A model generated the notes under the pieces. That model saw nothing but the letters and a program-made list of their open reading frames with translations. It had not been told where the DNA came from and searched no databases. From assembly GCF_000423945.1 (NCBI RefSeq), contig NZ_AUIY01000019.1, positions 54,075-118,074 on the forward strand: a stretch of 64,000 nt of DNA. Reading direction: 5' to 3'. Position numbers and translations under genes: made by a program. The stretch is from Butyrivibrio sp. XPD2002 (GTDB lineage Bacteria > Bacillota > Clostridia > Lachnospirales > Lachnospiraceae). Shown one piece after another: positions 51,039 through 61,360 of this stretch. Position 1 is the stretch's first letter; each line of letters opens with the position of its first letter.

Positions 51039-52598
51039 TTACTTACTGTCGTCTTCGTTAATCTTTACAACCCACACTCCGTCAATCTTGGCAGCGCAGC
51101 CATCAGCGGGATATATGGGCATGTTCTTAAACTCATCAGTCGCCATGAGCTTTTCTTTCTTATCCTCTGTGAGATCACCTGTCTCAAGTCCGAACCAGAT
51201 TTGAAGAACCCTGTCTCTGTTTGTGGGAAGGAAAAGAAGGTCCTCTAATGTAGCACCCTCGAAATCCACAAGCTCTTTGCCGTTCATGTTGTGATTTGCA
51301 ACAGGCAAAGGATCGGGATAAAAACCTCCAAGTATTGTCAGGGGCTCTCCGTAGGTAAAGCCCTCGGCAGCTTCAAGCTTTGAAAGGATTCTGTTGTAGT
51401 ACTGCATAACTCGGTTCTGAGCAATGTAGCTTCTGTAATAGGCGTTGTTTACAACTCTGGCACTTGAATAAAACTCAAGAAGCAGTGTGATGAACATGGC
51501 AGATGCAAAAAGTACCAGCACCTTATTCCCCCTGCTTACAGCTAGAAGCCTCTCCATTCCTGTGATTATAAAGAAATAAAATACGCTGTAGGAATAGATC
51601 ATAACCGTTGATGCGTGAGACAGCTGCGGAGCCATCACATAAACAAGTCCCAGAGCAAGAGGCATTATTATCAAAAGGATTATTGCAAGAATTCCTCTAA
51701 GGGGTTTTACAAATGCCTTCTTTTTAATGAAAAGAACAACTATGAGAACTATCAGCATGCCGGTCAACACTCTGTTAAACAGAGTGGGCGAGCCCTTCAT
51801 AAAGCTCTCTGGCGCTGTTACGAAATACTGAAGTACTCTGTGGTAAGCTCTAAGTACCGCAAGAAGAATATCTCCGGGAGAGGTCTGACCTATATCGCTA
51901 AGCCCCTTGTAATCACTAAGATCAACAAACTTAAGACTTACAAGATAGCCTCCCATTGCGATTCCAAGACCAAGGATACTTCTAAGTCCCTTCTTCACAA
52001 TGATGAAAACATCGCCTCCATCTATCAGCATGAAGAAATAAATAAGCACAAACAGTGAAGCTGCCAGTCCAAAATACGCCTGATAGCAGGCCATACTAAA
52101 GAACTGAATCACCGCGCCAAGTATAAATCCAAATTTGTACTTCGAGGTAATATGGACGTTAATGGTGGTGGCCAGAATTGCAAGAGCAAAAGTAGGCGCA
52201 AGGTACATGTAGTACATATTGCTGGCAGTACTTGGAAGAGTCATCATCGTAACTCCGATAAGAACCGCGGCTGTTATGCTCTCTATTTTCAGGGTGTTCA
52301 CTATAACGCAGGCGGCAATAGACAGAATTATGATCGCCATTATTCCGTTCAGTGCCGGGCTTGACCACGGTGAAAACAGATCATGAACCGGCTCCTGGAA
52401 CCATCTTCCCAGTACCTTTCCTCCGCCAACACCCGGAACACATACGATGTCGTCCAGATTGGTTATCTTATTTGACAGCATATAAAAATGAACCAGCAAT
52501 CCCGTTATTAAACTGGCAAAAAAACAGAATCTGTTAGTTACCGGAATGCTGCTCCATATTTTTTTAAGAAAATCGGGCATTTGCTTTTTTTCTTCCAT
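51039..52598 (-). CDS. GtrII-like glucosyltransferase-domain membrane protein
   Basis: The 519-residue protein has about a dozen membrane helices and begins after a Lys-rich start with a loop containing NLDDIVCVPGVGGGKVLGRW, which fits the glucosyltransferase GtrII family (PF14264). In phages and bacteria such proteins add glucose to surface polysaccharides from a lipid-linked donor. The C-terminus (about 410-519) is an extracellular soluble domain. It is divergent from the following membrane gene. An extended -10 (TGC-TATAAT, 52633-52638 on the minus strand) lies 35 bases upstream. Confidence 0.82.
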   Translation of the reverse strand: MEEKKQMPDFLKKIWSSIPVTNRFCFFASLITGLLVHFYMLSNKITNLDDIVCVPGVGGGKVLGRWFQEPVHDLFSPWSSPALNGIMAIIILSIAACVIVNTLKIESITAAVLIGVTMMTLPSTASNMYYMYLAPTFALAILATTINVHITSKYKFGFILGAVIQFFSMACYQAYFGLAASLFVLIYFFMLIDGGDVFIIVKKGLRSILGLGIAMGGYLVSLKFVDLSDYKGLSDIGQTSPGDILLAVLRAYHRVLQYFVTAPESFMKGSPTLFNRVLTGMLIVLIVVLFIKKKAFVKPLRGILAIILLIIMPLALGLVYVMAPQLSHASTVMIYSYSVFYFFIITGMERLLAVSRGNKVLVLFASAMFITLLLEFYSSARVVNNAYYRSYIAQNRVMQYYNRILSKLEAAEGFTYGEPLTILGGFYPDPLPVANHNMNGKELVDFEGATLEDLLFLPTNRDRVLQIWFGLETGDLTEDKKEKLMATDEFKNMPIYPADGCAAKIDGVWVVKINEDDSK

Positions 52599-52693
52599 CG
52601 CAAACTCCTCTTCAATATTAAAATCGAATTCAATTATAGCAGAAAATATGGTAGTATGAACAGAATGATATTATAGATAGAGGACTATATTTG

Positions 52694-54370
52694 ATGAAAA
52701 AGCTACGTACTACTTCAATCGCTTTTATTCTTGTTAATCTTTTTACACTGCTCATTTTTCTTGCAATTTTCAACTTTAAATATCCCATACGCTACAACAA
52801 TATGGGCGGTGACAACATATGGCAGTCCGCTTCAACCATAAAGTATGTAAACATCTGGCTTGAAGAAGGCGCTGCTTCCATGCATTTTACCGCATGTGAA
52901 AACTATCGTTCCATCGAGTTCCAGAGCTTCAACGACAGGATTCCGTTTATCAGCTATCCCAGCGGACATATCTTCCTAGTGTGGCTCTGTGCAAAGCTCT
53001 GCGGAAGGAGCTTTATCAACATTTCCTTCGTTAAGCACCTTCAGATGGTTCTGTTTGCCATAGAATCAATGCTGTTTTCAAGCTTCATCTTCGTATTATT
53101 GTGGAAGCACCGCATCGGAAGCTGGCTATCCCGCATCATAATTCCTGCCTGCACTGTCATTTTGTGGATGCTCCTTCCTGTTAATGCCTGGTATATGCCA
53201 AACGTGTTCTTTACTGATCAGAGCGTAATCTTTTATGTGATGCTGTTTCTGTTTTTGGAGGAGCTCATATATGTTCCCGAGCTTAAGGAGCACAAGGTAC
53301 AGAACATTATCGTGCGCGTTCTCCACTTTTTGACTATCTACTGCGGAATCCTTACAGACTACTACTTCTGGATCCTCGCATTTTTCGTATTCCTCATGAG
53401 AATGATAGGAATGTTCTTAAATAAAAAGAGCATCAAAGAGATTTTTGTTTCTGCTCTTAAATATGCAGTTCCTGTCGTTTTTGCTGTTTCAACCTTCATC
53501 CTTCAGCTTAGCTTTGTGGATGGATGGCTTGATACCCTTCAGTACAAGCTTAAATTCAGAACAGGCGGTGACGACAGTCTTTCCGCTATTGTTTCAAGGC
53601 TTATCGAGAACTTCACCTCCTCCTTTACACAGGAGCAGCGAAGCTTCATGATCTACCTTTGCCTCTTCCAGCTTGCTGCCATCGTTATATCATTCCTTAC
53701 ACTTCAAAAGGGCAAGCGTATAAGAACACTTTTTGTAAATAATGACATCGCACTTATAATTGCAGCCTACGCTTCCGTCGTTTTCCAGATCATCATGCTG
53801 AAGAACCATTCTGCAGTTCATGAGTTCTCAATGATGAAGGCCGGATGGTGCGTTGCCATGACTTCACCTATTGCTACGATTGCCTATACCCGTGCCATCA
53901 GTATGGGAAAAGATGATGATAAGGCTCTTTTCCTTGGACGAAAGGTTGCTCCTCACATTCCGATCTTTGCTTTATGCTTTTTCATACTGATACTTATAAC
54001 AGGTGTGCCCACATCAACCTCCAAGTACATTGTTTCAAGGGATGGTGAAGAGGACTACACTCTTGATGAGTTCCTCTACAGAAATACTGATTACAACGAT
54101 GTGTGCTTTTCATTTACTAACGAAATTCACTACGAGCCGCCTATGGACCTCACCATTTCGCATGAGAGAGTTTATCTGGTTGACTCCGTAGAGGAAATAA
54201 ATACGAGATTTCCTGACCTTAGCAGCGAAGCAGTAAAGCTTCTTCTTGTGGACGAAGCTGCTATGGATGAGAATCCAAAGCTAAAAGATATGGCTCTTCC
54301 TTTAATAGAAAAGTCCAGTATCCGTGCTAAGGAAGACGGATATATCCTTTATGAGCTGCCTACCGAGTAA
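52694..54370 (+). CDS. Polytopic membrane protein, GT-C glycosyltransferase-like
   Basis: The product has 558 residues from the ATG at 52694. About eleven membrane helices are visible, starting at residues 7-27, then a loop with NNMGGDNIWQSASTIKYVNIW and an acidic YRSIEFQSFNDRIPF. The last 110 residues form an extracellular domain. This architecture fits GT-C enzymes or flippase-like proteins of polysaccharide assembly; I cannot assign a family. It is followed 56 bases later by murG in the same direction. Confidence 0.7.
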   Translation: MKKLRTTSIAFILVNLFTLLIFLAIFNFKYPIRYNNMGGDNIWQSASTIKYVNIWLEEGAASMHFTACENYRSIEFQSFNDRIPFISYPSGHIFLVWLCAKLCGRSFINISFVKHLQMVLFAIESMLFSSFIFVLLWKHRIGSWLSRIIIPACTVILWMLLPVNAWYMPNVFFTDQSVIFYVMLFLFLEELIYVPELKEHKVQNIIVRVLHFLTIYCGILTDYYFWILAFFVFLMRMIGMFLNKKSIKEIFVSALKYAVPVVFAVSTFILQLSFVDGWLDTLQYKLKFRTGGDDSLSAIVSRLIENFTSSFTQEQRSFMIYLCLFQLAAIVISFLTLQKGKRIRTLFVNNDIALIIAAYASVVFQIIMLKNHSAVHEFSMMKAGWCVAMTSPIATIAYTRAISMGKDDDKALFLGRKVAPHIPIFALCFFILILITGVPTSTSKYIVSRDGEEDYTLDEFLYRNTDYNDVCFSFTNEIHYEPPMDLTISHERVYLVDSVEEINTRFPDLSSEAVKLLLVDEAAMDENPKLKDMALPLIEKSSIRAKEDGYILYELPTE

Positions 54371-54426
54371 GGTTCACTACTTACTCAATATGTGGTACTC
54401 TAATAAAATAAGGAGATGTTTTAGAA

Positions 54427-55497
54427 ATGTCTAAGAAAATTGTTTTAACCGGTGGCGGCACTGCCGGCCACGTTACACCTAATATGGCACTTATACCTGA
54501 GCTTAAGGAAAAGGGCTATGAGATAAGCTATGTCGGTTCCCACACAGGAATCGAGAAAAAGCTCATAGCTGACTATCATATTCCCTATTATTCAATTTCC
54601 ACAGGTAAGCTCAGAAGATACTTTGATCCTAAGAATTTCTCAGATCCTTTCCGTGTTATTAAGGGATTTTTTGAAGCCCGCGCTTTACTTAAAAAATTAA
54701 AGCCCGATGTTGTTTTCTCCAAGGGTGGTTTCGTATCAGTCCCTGTTATAAGAGCGGCATCAACTCTGCATATTCCCTGTATATTGCACGAGTCTGACAT
54801 GACTCCCGGACTTGCTAACAAGCTCAGCTTTTCATCAGCTAAGACCATCTGCTGCAACTTCCCGGAGACCCTTGATCTACTGCCTTCAGACAAGGCAGTA
54901 CTTACAGGAACTCCCATTAGAAAAGAACTCCTTAAGGGTTCAAGAGAAGCAGGTAAGAAGTTCTGCGGCTTTACAGATGATAAGCCGGTTATCATGGTCA
55001 CAGGCGGAAGCCTTGGTGCCCAGAGCATCAATGAGACATTAAGATATGCGCTTCCCAGACTCCTTCCTCACTTTAACATAGTTCATCTTTGCGGTAAGGA
55101 TAAGATGGATAACCTAAAGCTCAACATGGAAGGCTACAAACAGTTTGAATACGTCAAAAATGAGATGAAGGACATCTTCGCCATGGCTGACGTGGTTGTA
55201 TCAAGAGCAGGCGCAAACGCTATCTGTGAACTCGCTGCCCTTAGAAAGCCCAACGTACTTATTCCTCTTTCTGCCAAGAGCAGCAGAGGTGACCAGATTA
55301 TAAATGCCAAGTCCTTTGAGAAGCAGGGATTTTCCATTGTTATCGATAATGAAGAGCTTGATGAGGATATTCTTGTAGAGAGCATATTCGATGTGTATGA
55401 ACACAGAGATAAATATATTGCCAAGATGCAGGAATCTAACCAGTCAGGTGCTACGGAGACAATTTTGAAAATTATCGAAGATGCCATAGCAAATTAA
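54427..55497 (+). CDS. murG: UDP-N-acetylglucosamine--lipid I transferase MurG
   Basis: The 356-residue GT-B enzyme makes lipid II from lipid I at the inner face of the membrane. The N-terminal GGGTAGHV motif lies at residues 9-16, with VFSKGGFVSVPVI, LHESDMTPGLANK, TGGSLGAQSIN and SRAGANAICELAAL as the donor site. Its position outside a division/cell-wall cluster suggests a second murG copy or a relocated one. GGAGATG with weak spacing precedes the ATG. Downstream lies a large hairpin shared with pgi. Confidence 0.93.
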   Translation: MSKKIVLTGGGTAGHVTPNMALIPELKEKGYEISYVGSHTGIEKKLIADYHIPYYSISTGKLRRYFDPKNFSDPFRVIKGFFEARALLKKLKPDVVFSKGGFVSVPVIRAASTLHIPCILHESDMTPGLANKLSFSSAKTICCNFPETLDLLPSDKAVLTGTPIRKELLKGSREAGKKFCGFTDDKPVIMVTGGSLGAQSINETLRYALPRLLPHFNIVHLCGKDKMDNLKLNMEGYKQFEYVKNEMKDIFAMADVVVSRAGANAICELAALRKPNVLIPLSAKSSRGDQIINAKSFEKQGFSIVIDNEELDEDILVESIFDVYEHRDKYIAKMQESNQSGATETILKIIEDAIAN

Positions 55498-55555
55498 AAT
55501 ATTATTCCTTGAATTATATTCTTATCGTATAATTTATAAATTACTGAAAAACAAA

Positions 55556-55639
55556 GCCCCCGCGCATGCCATATTGGATTTCAATCGATTATGCGTTTTT
55601 TGCAACGAGATTGAAAGACAATATGGTATGTACAGGGGC
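55556..55639. terminator. Large three-segment hairpin between murG and pgi
   Basis: The 84 bases pair in three blocks: GCCCC with GGGGC, a twelve-base CATxCCATATTG block with CAATATGGTATG, and TTCAATC with GATTGAA. The blocks are separated by small symmetric internal loops. On the minus strand TTTGTTTTT follows, so it can terminate pgi; on the plus strand it lies after murG. The stem is longer and more elaborate than an ordinary terminator. Confidence 0.65.
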
Positions 55640-55655
55640 GTATTATTGCAACAAC

Positions 55656-57236
55656 TTAAATATTCAGAAGATCACTGTATACTGCAAGTGCTCCGTCTGT
55701 CTCATGTGCAAGTACCTTCTTAGCAAGTACCTTACCAAGCTGAACACCTTCCTGGTCGAAGCTGTTAAGGTTCCATACAAATCCCTGGAACATAACCTTA
55801 TTCTCGAAGTGAGAAAGAAGTGCGCCAAGTGACTTAGGATTGAGCTCGTCACCGATGATGATGCTTGAAGGTCGTCCGCCCTTGAAGTTCTTGTTGAGGT
55901 TCTCATCCTTTTTACCACAAGCAAATGCTACGATCTGAGCTGCTACGTTAGCGCAGAGCTTCTGCTGGCTTGTGCTGCCCTGAATGTCAACGTCATTCTG
56001 AAGCTGGCTGTTCTTGAAGCCGATGAACTGCATCGGGATAACGTCTGTTCCCTGGTGAAGGAGCTGATAGAAGGAGTGCTGTCCGTTTGTACCGGGCTCA
56101 CCGAAGATTACGGGACCTGTTACATAGTCGATAGGCTCACCGAAGCGGTTAACGCTCTTACCGTTAGACTCCATATCAAGCTGCTGAAGGTGTGCAGGGA
56201 AACGGCTAAGTCCCTGTGAGTAAGGAAGAACTGCAGTTGAAGGATATCCAAGGATATTTCTCTCATAGAATCCGATCATTGCATCAAGCATTGCAGGGTT
56301 CTTCATCATATCCTTCTCAGCTGCGAGCTTATCCTCTGCTGCTGCACCGTCAAGGAACTGTGCGAATACGTCAGGACCAAATGCAAGTGAAAGAACTGCT
56401 CCGCCTACGCCTGATGTTGAGGAATAACGTCCACCGATATAGTCATCCATGTAGAAGGCTTCGATGAAATCATCGCTCTTTGCAAGAGGAGATGTCTCAG
56501 AAGTAACTGCTATCATGTGCTTTGAAGAATCAAGGCCTGCCTTCTTAAGGGCATCCATTACAAAGCTCTGGTTTGTAAGTGTCTCAAGTGTTGTACCTGA
56601 CTTGGATACAAGAATGAAAATTGAGTGAGCAACATCAACACTGTTAAGAACTGCAGATGCATCATCAGGATCTACGTTACTGATGAACTTTGCTTCCATC
56701 TTGAAGTTGCCTGTTCTGTGTGCCCAGTTCTCAAGAGCAAGGTACATTGCTCTGGGACCAAGATCAGATCCACCGATACCGATCTGAACTACTGTTGTGA
56801 ACTTCTCACCCTTCTCGTTAGCGATCTCGCCTGAGTGAACTTTGTTTGCAAAGTCAGCAATTCTCTGCTGCTCTTTTACATAGAACTCACGCTTGTTAAC
56901 GCCATCAGCCATAACATCTCTGCCGAGCTGGCCTCTTGTGAGCTGGTGAAGAACCATTCTCTTTTCGCCTGTATTGATTACCTCGCCGTTGTAGAGAGCT
57001 TCAAACTTCTCAGAAAGCTGAGATTCCTTAGCAAGCTTATCAAGTGCTGCAAGGATATCATCGTCGATTTCCTTTGCTGCATAGTTGTAGCTAAGACCTT
57101 CAGCCATTTTCACTGAGTATTTCTTTACTCTCTCAGCGCCGGAGTCACCGGTCATTGCTGAAACGAGATCGATGTGTTTTACATTTTTTAATTCCTTATA
57201 GGAATCAAGTGTATCAAGGTTTTTCCAATTAACCAT
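55656..57236 (-). CDS. pgi: Glucose-6-phosphate isomerase
   Basis: I chose the ATG at 57236 (526 residues), ten bases after AGGAGG; the open frame extends 19 codons further. The enzyme interconverts glucose-6-phosphate and fructose-6-phosphate. Family motifs are visible: GIGGSDLGPRAMYLAL, SKSGTTLETLTN, GGRYSSTSGVG, GEPGTNGQHSFYQLLHQGT and the C-terminal SFDQEGVQLGK. It is a single-gene unit convergent with murG. Confidence 0.96.
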   Translation of the reverse strand: MVNWKNLDTLDSYKELKNVKHIDLVSAMTGDSGAERVKKYSVKMAEGLSYNYAAKEIDDDILAALDKLAKESQLSEKFEALYNGEVINTGEKRMVLHQLTRGQLGRDVMADGVNKREFYVKEQQRIADFANKVHSGEIANEKGEKFTTVVQIGIGGSDLGPRAMYLALENWAHRTGNFKMEAKFISNVDPDDASAVLNSVDVAHSIFILVSKSGTTLETLTNQSFVMDALKKAGLDSSKHMIAVTSETSPLAKSDDFIEAFYMDDYIGGRYSSTSGVGGAVLSLAFGPDVFAQFLDGAAAEDKLAAEKDMMKNPAMLDAMIGFYERNILGYPSTAVLPYSQGLSRFPAHLQQLDMESNGKSVNRFGEPIDYVTGPVIFGEPGTNGQHSFYQLLHQGTDVIPMQFIGFKNSQLQNDVDIQGSTSQQKLCANVAAQIVAFACGKKDENLNKNFKGGRPSSIIIGDELNPKSLGALLSHFENKVMFQGFVWNLNSFDQEGVQLGKVLAKKVLAHETDGALAVYSDLLNI

Positions 57237-57348
57237 TTTGTAGAATCCTCCTAATGTTTTGGTTATTTCTACTTTCGCGTTCAAGTTTAGCAAAACTTAG
57301 GTGGAGCCGCAACATTTTTAGTCCTTAAATATTGATTAATAATTTTTT

Positions 57349-58905
<1,557 letters not shown>

Positions 58906-58983
58906 TTATTGTCTTTTTATCCTGTGATAATGCTATTATTACAGAGCAAATTCCACTTTTAAATGTCTTTTTATCCATAAATA

Positions 58984-59012
58984 TTGACTTTTCGTCCGGT
59001 TTATCTTATTAC
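58984..59012 (+). promoter_or_regulatory. Promoter of the AraC-family regulator
   Basis: TTGACT (58984-58989) is 17 bases from TATTAC (59007-59012). Transcription would begin near 59019, just upstream of the hairpin repeat. The rest of the 225-base gap to abfA is AT-rich; abfA's own promoter is not clear. Confidence 0.55.
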
Positions 59013-59030
59013 AATATAAATACCATTTAA

Positions 59031-59080
59031 GCCTTCCCCTTGGGGGAAGGTGTCAGCGAAGCTGACGGATGAAGGGGAAA
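59031..59080 (+). repeat. Double-hairpin intergenic repeat
   Basis: The element has a CCTTCCCC/GGGGAAGG stem and a GTCAGC/GCTGAC stem, then GGATGAAGGGG. Repeats of this kind are common in Clostridia; a partial inverted copy lies at 46082-46115. Here it occupies the leader of the AraC gene, and its end GAAGGGG forms the ribosome binding site for the TTG at 59083. Confidence 0.8.
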
Positions 59081-59082
59081 GC

Positions 59083-59937
59083 TTGTTCAAAACCGACTAC
59101 TGTGGCTACAATTACCACAATCCAGACAAAGACATAATATATCGTCCAAACGGAAGCGGAGATTACCTCTTTCTTCACATAACATCGCCTATGTACTTCT
59201 ATTTTCCTGCCTCCGAAGTTCACACTCACTTTTCTGATACACCAGAGCACGCTCTCACTAACCACCCTGACATCATCGAACGTGATGGAGTAAAGCTCGT
59301 AAGGAAAACCGCAACTCCAGGGGACTGTATATTATTTTCTCCCGGGAACATCCAATACTACGAAGCTATTACTTCCTTCTCAAACTCCTTCGTACACTTT
59401 TCCTGTGATCCCGAGGAAATACAGGGTCTTCAGATATCCATGAATACCCTATTTCACCCAGGCGATGACGAGATGATCGTGGATACCCTTCGTAAAATTC
59501 AGTTCGAATATCTATCAAGACAGCAGCGCAGAGAGCGTATGATCGACCTACTCATAAAGCAGCTCCTCATCGCTGCGGAGCGCAGTGTCACAGGTCCTGC
59601 AGAGGAGATTGAACAAACCGAAATATATTCTTTTTTAACAGCTTACAGGGTAAACATGCTCCAGAGATGTTCGGAAGAATGGAGCATAAAAAAAATATGT
59701 AAGGAGACTCATCTTGGAAGAAGTCAGCTCTATCACTATTACAAAGCATTCTTTTATGCAAGTCCTAATGATGACATCATCGCGGCCAGAATCGATAAAG
59801 CAAAGCATTTACTTACAAATAAAGAGCTTAGAATCCTGGATGTTGCTGCTCAATGTGGATTCACAAATATCAATCACTTCAATCGCTATTTCAAGCAGGA
59901 ATGCGGCATGTCTCCAAGTGAATACCGTGGCAAATAA
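59083..59937 (+). CDS. AraC-family transcriptional regulator
   Basis: I place the start at the TTG at 59083 (284 residues), five bases after GAAGGGG; a longer frame from a GTG at 59050 would translate the hairpin repeat. The N-terminal sensing domain is cupin-like (about 10-140: FPASEVHTHFSDTPEH). The C-terminal double helix-turn-helix (about 180-284) contains KKICKETHLGRSQLYHYYKAFF and ends in the classical GFTNINHFNRYFKQ and GMSPSEYRGK. The AraC arrangement beside abfA suggests that it senses arabinose or a related sugar and activates abfA; this is inferred. Confidence 0.9.
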   Translation: MFKTDYCGYNYHNPDKDIIYRPNGSGDYLFLHITSPMYFYFPASEVHTHFSDTPEHALTNHPDIIERDGVKLVRKTATPGDCILFSPGNIQYYEAITSFSNSFVHFSCDPEEIQGLQISMNTLFHPGDDEMIVDTLRKIQFEYLSRQQRRERMIDLLIKQLLIAAERSVTGPAEEIEQTEIYSFLTAYRVNMLQRCSEEWSIKKICKETHLGRSQLYHYYKAFFYASPNDDIIAARIDKAKHLLTNKELRILDVAAQCGFTNINHFNRYFKQECGMSPSEYRGK

Positions 59938-59983
59938 AAAAGGAACATCGCTAAAAGCTACCCGTCTTAGCGAATGTTCCTTT
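59938..59983. terminator. Bidirectional terminator between araC-type gene and luxS
   Basis: AAAGGAACAT-CGCTAA pairs with TTAGCG-ATGTTCCTTT around a 12-base loop with one bulged A. Runs of A before and T after allow termination in both directions. Confidence 0.8.
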
Positions 59984-60007
59984 AAATTTCATGTTATATC
60001 CGAATTA

Positions 60008-60532
60008 TTATGAATCGAAGAACTGACGGCCATCCTCTGTCGCAAGTCTCTCTGTCTTAGGATATGTATAAATTGCATCGTTATCCTTGTTTGACTTAAG
60101 GTAATCTGCAAACTTAGCAGCATACCATTTTGCATAAACAAGATTATGCATGCAGCAGTTACCACAGTTCTCAGGTTCTACACCGGGAACTTCCTCTGAA
60201 TCCTTAACAGAATCAAATGCTCTGATCAGAAGATCTACTATCTCCTTGGGAGCACGGTTACCCTTCAAAATGAGGTAGAAGCCTGTAAGACATCCCATGG
60301 GTCCCCAATAGATAACCTCGTCCTTCCAATCAGGATCGTTTCTAAGAAATGTAGCAATGATGTGCTCAAGAGAGTGCATTGCAGATACATCAACACAAGG
60401 CTCTATATTAGGTCTTGTGACTCTTACGTCATAGGTTGTAATCTTGTTTCCTGCGATATCATCAACTCTGCTCTCAAAAATTCCGGGAACAATCTTTGTA
60501 TGGTCTACTGAAAAGCTAGGTATTAAATCCAT
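60008..60532 (-). CDS. luxS: S-ribosylhomocysteine lyase LuxS
   Basis: The 174-residue metalloenzyme cleaves S-ribosylhomocysteine to homocysteine and DPD, the AI-2 precursor. Metal ligands are His53 and His57 in MHSLEH and a Cys in ENCGNCCMHN near 123-127. The catalytic Cys81 lies in GPMGCLTGFYL. It follows mtnN by 25 bases, so both act in one pathway. Confidence 0.97.
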   Translation of the reverse strand: MDLIPSFSVDHTKIVPGIFESRVDDIAGNKITTYDVRVTRPNIEPCVDVSAMHSLEHIIATFLRNDPDWKDEVIYWGPMGCLTGFYLILKGNRAPKEIVDLLIRAFDSVKDSEEVPGVEPENCGNCCMHNLVYAKWYAAKFADYLKSNKDNDAIYTYPKTERLATEDGRQFFDS

Positions 60533-60557
60533 TCTCTTTATCTCCTTTTATATTTTA

Positions 60558-61259
60558 TTATAATCCTTTTATGAATCTCTCTGTAAGGGCTGCGCTATCT
60601 GCTGCTGCCTTATCTTCAAAGTCCTGATAATCCATTATATCACTTCCGTCTGCTTTATCAGAAATAGCTCTAAGTATTACAAAGGGAATCTTATTCAAAA
60701 GGCATGCCTGCGCAATTCCGGCACCCTCCATCTCACAGCAAAGACCATCAAATTCCTTCTTAATCTCATCCTTTACAGCGCTGTCAGATATGAACTGATC
60801 TCCGGAGCAAACTCTTCCATCCCAGAGCTTACCGGTAATATTGGCACCGGCTGCTGCCTTCTTGATATTCTCGATCATCCACTTATCTGCAGGGAACTCA
60901 CGAAGCCCTGTCTGGGGAATCTCACCCTTTTTATATCCAAAAAGTGTTGCATCAACATCATGGTAAACCACATCAGTTGATACCACGAAGTCACCAATAT
61001 CGATCTTCGCATCAAGTGATCCTGCTGCCCCGGTGTTGATAACATGTGTAACATTGAAATCATCAACAAGAATCTGAACGCAAAGCGCTGCATTAACCTT
61101 GCAGACACCGCTCTTAACAACAACTACGTCCGTATTCCCAATCTTACCCTCATTGAATACCATGTTGGCCTTTGTGAGAGTCTTGGATACTGTCATCTCC
61201 TTCTTGAGGCTCTCTACCTCAATTTCCATGGCTCCGATAATTCCGATTTTATAACTCAT
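60558..61259 (-). CDS. mtnN: 5'-methylthioadenosine/S-adenosylhomocysteine nucleosidase
   Basis: The 233-residue enzyme removes adenine from S-adenosylhomocysteine and methylthioadenosine. It shows the N-terminal GIIGAMEIEVE with the catalytic Glu, NTGAAGSLD, the specificity segment CCEMEGAGIAQ, and ILRAISDKADG with the catalytic Asp. It makes the substrate of LuxS, its operon partner. Confidence 0.96.
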   Translation of the reverse strand: MSYKIGIIGAMEIEVESLKKEMTVSKTLTKANMVFNEGKIGNTDVVVVKSGVCKVNAALCVQILVDDFNVTHVINTGAAGSLDAKIDIGDFVVSTDVVYHDVDATLFGYKKGEIPQTGLREFPADKWMIENIKKAAAGANITGKLWDGRVCSGDQFISDSAVKDEIKKEFDGLCCEMEGAGIAQACLLNKIPFVILRAISDKADGSDIMDYQDFEDKAAADSAALTERFIKGL

Positions 61260-61330
61260 ACATAAATCCTTTTCTAAAATTTGTTTTTTGTTTCAATTGG
61301 TTATATCTAAATATTTTTACTTCATTTGTT

Positions 61331-61360
61331 AGAATAGCACATATTGTGAAAGAGTATCAA
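61331..61360 (-). promoter_or_regulatory. Promoter of mtnN-luxS
   Basis: On the minus strand TTGATA (61355-61360) is 18 bases from TATTCT (61331-61336), about 70 bases before the mtnN start and directly after the hipA-like gene. I see no SAM or SAH riboswitch in the short leader. Confidence 0.6.

Noticed and set aside
59050..59082. GTG start of the AraC gene inside the repeat
   Set aside because: It would translate the hairpin repeat; the TTG at 59083 has a better-spaced ribosome binding site and matches where the sensing domain begins.
61260..61360. SAM or SAH riboswitch upstream of mtnN-luxS
   Set aside because: Only about 70 bases separate the promoter from the start codon, and no conserved aptamer elements are present.
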